Shown: in pieces, positions 58,410 to 64,000 of the stretch
Layout: each line of letters opens with the position of its first letter
Position numbering within the stretch: the stretch's first letter is position 1
Origin: Janthinobacterium agaricidamnosum
GTDB lineage: Bacteria; Pseudomonadota; Gammaproteobacteria; Burkholderiales; Burkholderiaceae_D
Direction: 5' to 3'
Assembly (NCBI RefSeq): GCF_003667705.1
Contig: NZ_CP033019.1
Span: 682,001-746,000 of the forward strand
DNA: 64,000 bases
Position numbers and translations under genes: made by a program
Notes under the pieces: model-generated
Told to the model about the DNA's origin: nothing
Seen by the model: the letters and a program-made list of their open reading frames with translations, nothing else
Database searches by the model: none

Positions 58410-59135
58410 TTACATCCCGCCCCACAAGGCGCCCAAGGTGGCCAGCGCCGTCAGGCCCGCCGTTTCCGTGCGCAGGATGCGCGGCCCCATAGCCAGGCCG
58501 ATGGCGCCGACGGCCAGGGCCGCCTTTTCTTCCGCTTCCGAAAATCCCCCTTCCGGCCCCACCATCACGGTGATCGCCTGCGGCGGCTGGTGACGCGCCC
58601 AGTCGGCCAGCGACTGCTCCGCACGCGGCGTCAGGATGATGCGTTTATGTAAATCCTGCTGGCTGCTCCAGCTATTAAAATCTTGTAATGGCGCCAGCTG
58701 CGCCAGGCGGTTGCGCCCGCATTGTTCCGATGCGGACACGATGATCGCTTGCCAATGGGCCAGTTTTTTCTCCGCCCGCTCGGCGGACAGGCGCACGACG
58801 CAGCGTTGCGCCGCCAGCGGCACGATGCCGGCCGCGCCCAGTTCGATGGCTTTTTCGATGATCCAGTCCATTTTGGACGCTTCCGGCAGCGCTTGTGCCA
58901 GGGTCACGGCGTAGGGCAGTTCCGCTTCGCGCGCCGTGTGGGACTTCAGTTCGGCGCTGGCGCGTTTTTTCTCGACGTTGCACAAGACAGCCGTGTACTC
59001 GCCGCCCTCGCCGTTGAAGACGGTGATGGCCTCGCCCGGCATAAGGCGCACCACATGGACGTGGTGGGCGACGGCGTCGGGCAGAGCGATGGTGGCGCCT
59101 ATGGCGAGTGGCTGGGGACAGAAAAAACGCGGCAT
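58410..59135 (-). CDS. rsmE: 16S rRNA (uracil1498-N3)-methyltransferase
   Basis: The 241-residue SPOUT-family enzyme methylates U1498 of 16S rRNA. The N-terminal PUA-like part begins MPRFFCPQPLAIG, and the C-terminal knot shows VMVGPEGGFSEAE and LAMGPRILRTETAGLTAL, typical of RsmE. AGGA lies 6 nt before the ATG. The next 524 nt to the third receptor hold only its promoter area; I see nothing else there. Confidence 0.95.
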   Translation of the reverse strand: MPRFFCPQPLAIGATIALPDAVAHHVHVVRLMPGEAITVFNGEGGEYTAVLCNVEKKRASAELKSHTAREAELPYAVTLAQALPEASKMDWIIEKAIELGAAGIVPLAAQRCVVRLSAERAEKKLAHWQAIIVSASEQCGRNRLAQLAPLQDFNSWSSQQDLHKRIILTPRAEQSLADWARHQPPQAITVMVGPEGGFSEAEEKAALAVGAIGLAMGPRILRTETAGLTALATLGALWGGM

Positions 59136-59659
59136 GCAACATCCTGGCGGAGAGAAACAATGGGAGGTGCCGCGCCGCGCGCGGGTGGGGCGCGCGCGGC
59201 AGCGACTCGAGAGTGCAATTTTAGTGCCGCTGCGCGCGGCCGGGGGAAATTCTTGCCGCTGGGCCTGCGCGGCGCATCCGGGACGGGAAATTGCGTGGAG
59301 ATAACAAGCTGACTAAAACGAAATGTTGTTTTTTGATTTCATAAATCATTGCATTATTGACAGTGATACTTTTGGCGTGGTTTGATGACTATACAAGTTG
59401 TGTTGAACGACATCAATTGTTTCCAGCAATGTCGTCCGTGATGTGATTCGGTATGGCATGGGGAGACGCCGCACGTTTCAATGCCCGGGCCTATGACCCC
59501 GGGCGCGTTGCGGCCAGCTTAAATTGGTTGGACAAGCATGCCACTGTAGCGGGAGGGGCCTTGCAGTTTTTCGCAAGACCATGAGAGATTTAAGTGATTA
59601 TAAAAATACAAACTAATCGCTTATCAAGTGATATCAGGGATCATGAAAAGGAATAAGTT

Positions 59660-62398
59660 ATGATGTTTCGCGAAAAAAAGAGTGTGCAGGTGGTGAGATT
59701 GGCGTTGGCCGCGTTCGCCGGCGTCGCAACGATGAGCGTGCATGCGCAGGAAGCGATCGATGCGCCGGTGCCTAAGGTGCAGCGCGTCGAAATCACCGGT
59801 TCGAGTATCAAACGCATCGAAGCCGAAGGTATTTCCCCGATCACCGTGATGACGCGCGAATCGATTGCCCGTTCGGGCGCGACGTCGGTGCTGGATCTGA
59901 TGCGCAACCTGACTTCTGCTGGCGGTAACGGCGGTGAGCTGGCGACATCGAGTTCCTTCCGAAACGGCGCCACCAGCGTCTCGCTGCGCGGTCTGCCGAC
60001 CCTGATTCTGTTGAACGGCTATCGCCTGCCGGCGTCCGGTTCGGACGATTATAGCGGCCAGACCTCCGTCGATCTGAACGCCATTCCGCTGTCGGCCATC
60101 GAGCGCATCGATGTGCTCAAGGACGGCGCCTCGGCCATCTACGGCACCGATGCCGTCGGCGGCGTCATCAACTTCATCCTGCGCAAGGATTACCAGGGCT
60201 TGACTCTCGACGCCAGCACCGGTTCGACCACCTATGGCGACGGGCAAAACCATAAGGTGTCCGTGTCCGGCGGTTTCGGCGACCGTGACGCACAGAAATT
60301 CAACGTGACTTATTCGGCCTCGTACGAAAAAACCAAGGCTATCCACGGCGTCGACCGCGATTGGGCGAACAGTACCGATTTCACCGGCCACAAGGGCGGC
60401 CTGTATCAGGGTGGCGTGTACGGCGCCAAGGGCCGCGATCCCGGCACCATATCGCTTGGCGGTTCGCAGCGCATGCCCGATCCGGAGTGCGACGCGGCCC
60501 ACAGCAAGCCCTATCCGGATGCGCCGGAATGGGTGGCTGGGCCGAATCGCAGCTCCTGCATGTATTCCGCCGCTGAGTCGATAGACCTGGTGCGCCCGTC
60601 CACACGCTACGGCGGGGCGGTCACGGCGAACTGGGATTTGACGCCGGATGTATCGCTGTTCGCCAATCTGTTTTACAACCACTTCGACACGCGCGTCCAA
60701 GGTTCGCCTGCCTGGATCCAAAATGCCGACCGCTCCGGCGTGCTGCGTGTGGCGGCGAACAACCCCTTCAATACCTACGGCGTGCCGGTCAATATCCGCC
60801 GCCTCTTCCCTGCCGCCGAGGGTGGTACGGGCACCAATGTAGACACCACCTGGCTGGTTGGCGGCGCCACCGGCCGCGTAGCCAACTGGGATTGGACCGT
60901 GTCTGTGGGCCACAGCCAGGAGAAGGGCGAAACGCGCGTGTACGGCTCCTTCATGCACGATAAATTGCAGAGTTACCTGGCGCAGGGCAAGTTCAACCCC
61001 TTCGGCGGCAACCATAATTCGGAGCAGATCATCAACGAACTGACGGCCGACCAGTACACCAAGACCAAGTCCTCGACGGATTTTGCCAAGGTGACTGCTT
61101 CCAGCGAATTTGGCCAACTGCCCGGCGGCAAGATCGGTGTGGCCGTCGGTGCCGAGTACAAGCGCGAGAAGCTCAGCTACGATCCGTCGCAGGCTTGGCG
61201 CGATGGCGCAATCGGCATCTATTCGACCCTGCGCGGCATCGACGGCTCTGAGTCGCTCGGCGCCGTGTTCGGCGAGTTGGCCCTGCCGCTGCTGAAAAAC
61301 CTGGAAGCGCAGGCGGCCGTCCGCTATGATCGCTACCAGTTGGCTGGCGGTACCACCAACCCGAAGCTTGGCCTGCGCTGGACCGCCTTGCCGACCTTGA
61401 TGTTCCGCACCAGCTACAGCACCGGTTTCCGCGCGCCGACACTGTCGCAGCGCTTTAACGAAGGCCGCGGCGGTTTCGTCGCGACCAAGGATCCGAAGCG
61501 TTGCATCGTGGGTGACGCGTATTTTGACACCGCTTGCAGCGGTTCGGCGCTGTCTCTGCTGTCCGGCACGAAGGATTTGAAGCCCGAAAAATCGAAGCAG
61601 TTCAACCTGGGCGTGGTCGCCGAACCGATCAAGAACCTGACGCTGGGTTTAACCTACTGGAATATCAAGTGGAACGATCGCGTCGAGAATCTTGACAACG
61701 AAACCGTGTTGGCGGGCGAGGATGGTCAGTACAAGGACGCCGTCACGCGCTATGCCGTCACGGCGGAAGACCAAGAGAAGTATAACGCGCTGAGCGCCGC
61801 CCAGCGCGCGACGCTGGGTCCGTTGGTAGGTCGCCTGAAGCAGCTGCAGGTTGGCCTGATCAATCGCAGCAAGGTCGTCACCGACGGTCTGGATGTCGAA
61901 GCGTCGTACACGCTGCGCACGGCCGAGATGGGGCGTTTCAAGGTGTTCGGCGAGGCGAGCTACACGCTGTCCTACAACCGCACGCTGCTGCCTGATGATC
62001 CGGCGATCAATTGCCCCAACAACACGGCTTGCGAGGCAGGTGAATACGGCTATCCTAAGCTGCTGGCCAAGCTGGGTGTCAACTGGGACCGCGGTGCTTG
62101 GGCGGCGACGACGAGCGCCAACTTCACTTCGCATTACCACGTGGACCGGACACCGTCGGCGACGATCAACCTTTACTACGACGAGTACGCGAACGGCCTG
62201 ATGATCCCGAGCGCGACCCTGGTTGACGCCTCGCTGTCCTACAGCGGCTTCAAGAACCTGGTGCTGCGTGGTGGCGTCAATAACGTGTTCGACCGTGCGC
62301 CGGCATTCGATCCATCGTCGAACATCGGCTACGACACCGCCTACGGCAATCCGCGTGGCCGCTACATCTACATGTCGGCGTCGTACTCCTTCAAATGA
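59660..62398 (+). CDS. TonB-dependent outer-membrane receptor
   Basis: The 912-residue product has a signal peptide (about 1-29, ending VHAQ), a TonB-box region VQRVEITGSSIKRIEAEG, a plug (LILLNGYRLPAS, DGASAIYGTDAVGGVINFIL) and a beta-barrel ending YSFK. Its N-terminus closely resembles the frameshifted receptor at 49618, suggesting paralogues. AAGGA lies 10 nt upstream of ATG 59660. Substrate unknown. A terminator follows. Confidence 0.9.
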   Translation: MMFREKKSVQVVRLALAAFAGVATMSVHAQEAIDAPVPKVQRVEITGSSIKRIEAEGISPITVMTRESIARSGATSVLDLMRNLTSAGGNGGELATSSSFRNGATSVSLRGLPTLILLNGYRLPASGSDDYSGQTSVDLNAIPLSAIERIDVLKDGASAIYGTDAVGGVINFILRKDYQGLTLDASTGSTTYGDGQNHKVSVSGGFGDRDAQKFNVTYSASYEKTKAIHGVDRDWANSTDFTGHKGGLYQGGVYGAKGRDPGTISLGGSQRMPDPECDAAHSKPYPDAPEWVAGPNRSSCMYSAAESIDLVRPSTRYGGAVTANWDLTPDVSLFANLFYNHFDTRVQGSPAWIQNADRSGVLRVAANNPFNTYGVPVNIRRLFPAAEGGTGTNVDTTWLVGGATGRVANWDWTVSVGHSQEKGETRVYGSFMHDKLQSYLAQGKFNPFGGNHNSEQIINELTADQYTKTKSSTDFAKVTASSEFGQLPGGKIGVAVGAEYKREKLSYDPSQAWRDGAIGIYSTLRGIDGSESLGAVFGELALPLLKNLEAQAAVRYDRYQLAGGTTNPKLGLRWTALPTLMFRTSYSTGFRAPTLSQRFNEGRGGFVATKDPKRCIVGDAYFDTACSGSALSLLSGTKDLKPEKSKQFNLGVVAEPIKNLTLGLTYWNIKWNDRVENLDNETVLAGEDGQYKDAVTRYAVTAEDQEKYNALSAAQRATLGPLVGRLKQLQVGLINRSKVVTDGLDVEASYTLRTAEMGRFKVFGEASYTLSYNRTLLPDDPAINCPNNTACEAGEYGYPKLLAKLGVNWDRGAWAATTSANFTSHYHVDRTPSATINLYYDEYANGLMIPSATLVDASLSYSGFKNLVLRGGVNNVFDRAPAFDPSSNIGYDTAYGNPRGRYIYMSASYSFK

Positions 62399-62464
62399 CG
62401 TGAGGGTGGACTGACAGGCGGGGCGGGCCGATTTGCGGCGCGCCCCGCAGCGGCGTACGTCGCG

Positions 62465-62489
62465 AAAAACCGGGCCTGGCCCGGTTTTT
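62465..62489 (+). terminator. terminator after the 59660 receptor
   Basis: AAAAACCGGGC and GCCCGGTTTTT pair around CTG, followed by more T. Confidence 0.9.
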
Positions 62490-62642
62490 TTTCGCCCCTG
62501 CCGGGCGCAAGCGGCACAAGCTGCGGCGGCGCGCGTTGCGCGGTTTGATTTTTCCCCTTGCTGGTCTGGTAAAATACATAGCTCTGACTGCGCCCAGCTG
62601 CGCTGCAAACGAATTTAAACTCCGCGACTGACCCACACCATC

Positions 62643-64000
62643 ATGACAACTACGCTCCCGACTACCAAAATGGCCAATGCGATCCGCGCACTGGCAATGG
62701 ACGCTGTACAAAAGGCCAATTCCGGCCATCCAGGCATGCCGATGGGCATGGCCGAGATCGCAGTTGCCCTGTGGAGTGGTCACTATCGCCACAATCCCGC
62801 GAACCCGAAATGGCAAAACCGCGACCGTTTCCTGTTGTCGAACGGCCACGGCTCGATGCTGCACTACGCGCTGCTGCACCTGACGGGCTACGACCTGTCG
62901 ATGGATGACATCAAGGCCTTCCGCCAGATGCATTCGAAAACCCCGGGTCACCCGGAAGTCGATATCACGCCCGGCGTGGAAACGACCACCGGCCCGCTGG
63001 GCCAGGGCATTGCCAACGCCGTCGGCATGGCCCTGTCGGAGCAATTGCTGGCCGCTGAATTCAACAAGCCTGGCCACGACATCGTCAACCACTACACCTA
63101 CGCCTTCGTCGGCGATGGTTGCCTGATGGAAGGTATTTCGCACGAAGTGTGCGCACTGGCCGGCACCCTGGGCCTGAATAAACTGATCGCCCTGTACGAT
63201 GACAACGGCATTTCCATCGACGGCAAAGTCGAAGGCTGGTTCACGGACGACACCCCGGCCCGCTTCGAAGCGTACGGCTGGAACGTCATCCGCGCCGTCG
63301 ACGGTCACGATGTGGCCGCCGTCGCCGCCGCCATCGCCGCCGCCAAGACCGCATCGAAGCCAACCCTGATCTGCTGCAAGACCATCATCGGCAAGGGTTC
63401 GCCGAACCTGCAAGGCGGCGACAAGGTCCACGGCGCCGCGCTGGGCGACAAGGAAATCGCTGCCGTGCGCGAATACATCGGCTGGGATGCCGCCCCGTTC
63501 GAAATGCCGGCCGACGTGTACGCCGCGTGGGACGCCAAGAAGCAGGGCGCCCTGCTGGAAGCGGACTGGAACGAGCGCTTTGCCGCCTACAGCCGCGAAT
63601 TCCCGCAGCAAGCCGCTGAACTGACCCGCCGCATGCAAGGCGAACTGCCACAGGCATTCGAAGCGGCCCTGAGCGCCGCCATCGCGTCCTGCGTCGAGAA
63701 GAAAGAAAACATCGCTACCCGCAAGGCCAGCCAGAACGCCATCCAGGCACTGGCTTCGTCGCTGCCGGAATTCCTCGGCGGCTCGGCCGACCTGACCGGT
63801 TCGAACCTGACCAACTGGAAAGAGTGCGTGGCCGTGCGTTCGGGCCAGCCTGGCAACCACATCAACTACGGCGTGCGCGAATTCGGCATGAGCGCCATCA
63901 TGAACGGCATCACCCTGCACGGCGGCTACATCCCGTTCGGCGCCACGTTCCTGACGTTCTCCGACTACAGCCGCAATGCCCTGCGCATGGCCGCCCTGAT
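62643..64000 (+). CDS. tkt: transketolase (partial, C-terminus outside window)
   Basis: From ATG 62643 the frame is open to the right edge (452 codons). The N-terminal thiamine-diphosphate domain shows [44 protein letters not shown] and [12 protein letters not shown] with the downstream DDNGISIDG metal site. It exchanges two-carbon units in the pentose phosphate pathway. The pyrimidine-domain end and C-terminal domain are missing only because of the window limit. Confidence 0.97.
   Translation, partial: MTTTLPTTKMANAIRALAMDAVQKANSGHPGMPMGMAEIAVALWSGHYRHNPANPKWQNRDRFLLSNGHGSMLHYALLHLTGYDLSMDDIKAFRQMHSKTPGHPEVDITPGVETTTGPLGQGIANAVGMALSEQLLAAEFNKPGHDIVNHYTYAFVGDGCLMEGISHEVCALAGTLGLNKLIALYDDNGISIDGKVEGWFTDDTPARFEAYGWNVIRAVDGHDVAAVAAAIAAAKTASKPTLICCKTIIGKGSPNLQGGDKVHGAALGDKEIAAVREYIGWDAAPFEMPADVYAAWDAKKQGALLEADWNERFAAYSREFPQQAAELTRRMQGELPQAFEAALSAAIASCVEKKENIATRKASQNAIQALASSLPEFLGGSADLTGSNLTNWKECVAVRSGQPGNHINYGVREFGMSAIMNGITLHGGYIPFGATFLTFSDYSRNALRMAAL

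Overview
The window looks like a chromosome segment from a high-GC betaproteobacterium. Gene order and protein style suggest Oxalobacteraceae, most like Janthinobacterium or Massilia. This is inferred from rplU-rpmA-obgE-proB, glnA-DUF4124-ntrB-ntrC, short-chain PHA metabolism genes, RsxB next to endonuclease III, and several large TonB-dependent receptors. No phage, plasmid or insertion sequence was recognised. Both ends cut genes: a LysR regulator on the left and transketolase on the right.

Layout. 1-5.7 kb: a catechol (beta-ketoadipate) cluster, catR< >catB-catC-pcaD, then a sodium:solute symporter and a convergent GntP-type permease; catA is absent. 5.8-9.0 kb: tRNA-Pro(CGG), an AsmA-like protein and an arsR-arsC pair. 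9.0-14.5 kb: ispB, rplU-rpmA, obgE, a small membrane protein, proB, a REP-like palindrome and nth. 14.5-21.6 kb: rsxB, a periplasmic solute-binding protein, a TonB receptor followed by a Tat-exported DOPA-dioxygenase-like protein, a PHA depolymerase and ferredoxin. 21.9-24.3 kb: an emfourin-like protease inhibitor beside a leaderless zinc metalloprotease, and a PHA-system protein. 24.8-28.2 kb: a proVWX-type glycine betaine/proline ABC transporter. 28.3-29.7 kb: GNAT, acyl-CoA-binding protein and an FKBP isomerase.

29.8-33.5 kb holds four genes with overlapping starts and stops: a beta-propeller, a polysaccharide-deacetylase-like protein, a sterol-desaturase-family enzyme and an EI24 membrane protein, followed by a CinA-type protein. 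34.7-41.6 kb: an unusually long class A penicillin-binding protein, GST, a TAXI-family binding protein without permease genes, a HigBA-like toxin-antitoxin pair and a rhodanese. 42.0-49.3 kb: glnA with a recognisable sigma-54/NtrC control region, a DUF4124 protein, ntrB, ntrC, CorA and a GAF histidine kinase. 49.6-62.4 kb: three large TonB receptors, the first carrying a 1-nt frameshift, with an FAD oxidoreductase and rsmE between them. tkt starts at 62.6 kb.

The observations I rate most worth following are the emfourin/metalloprotease pair with a hexanucleotide repeat in its leader, the exported DOPA-dioxygenase-like protein next to a TonB receptor, the coupled four-gene envelope operon, and the frameshifted receptor. 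All assignments come from reading motifs; no database search was run.
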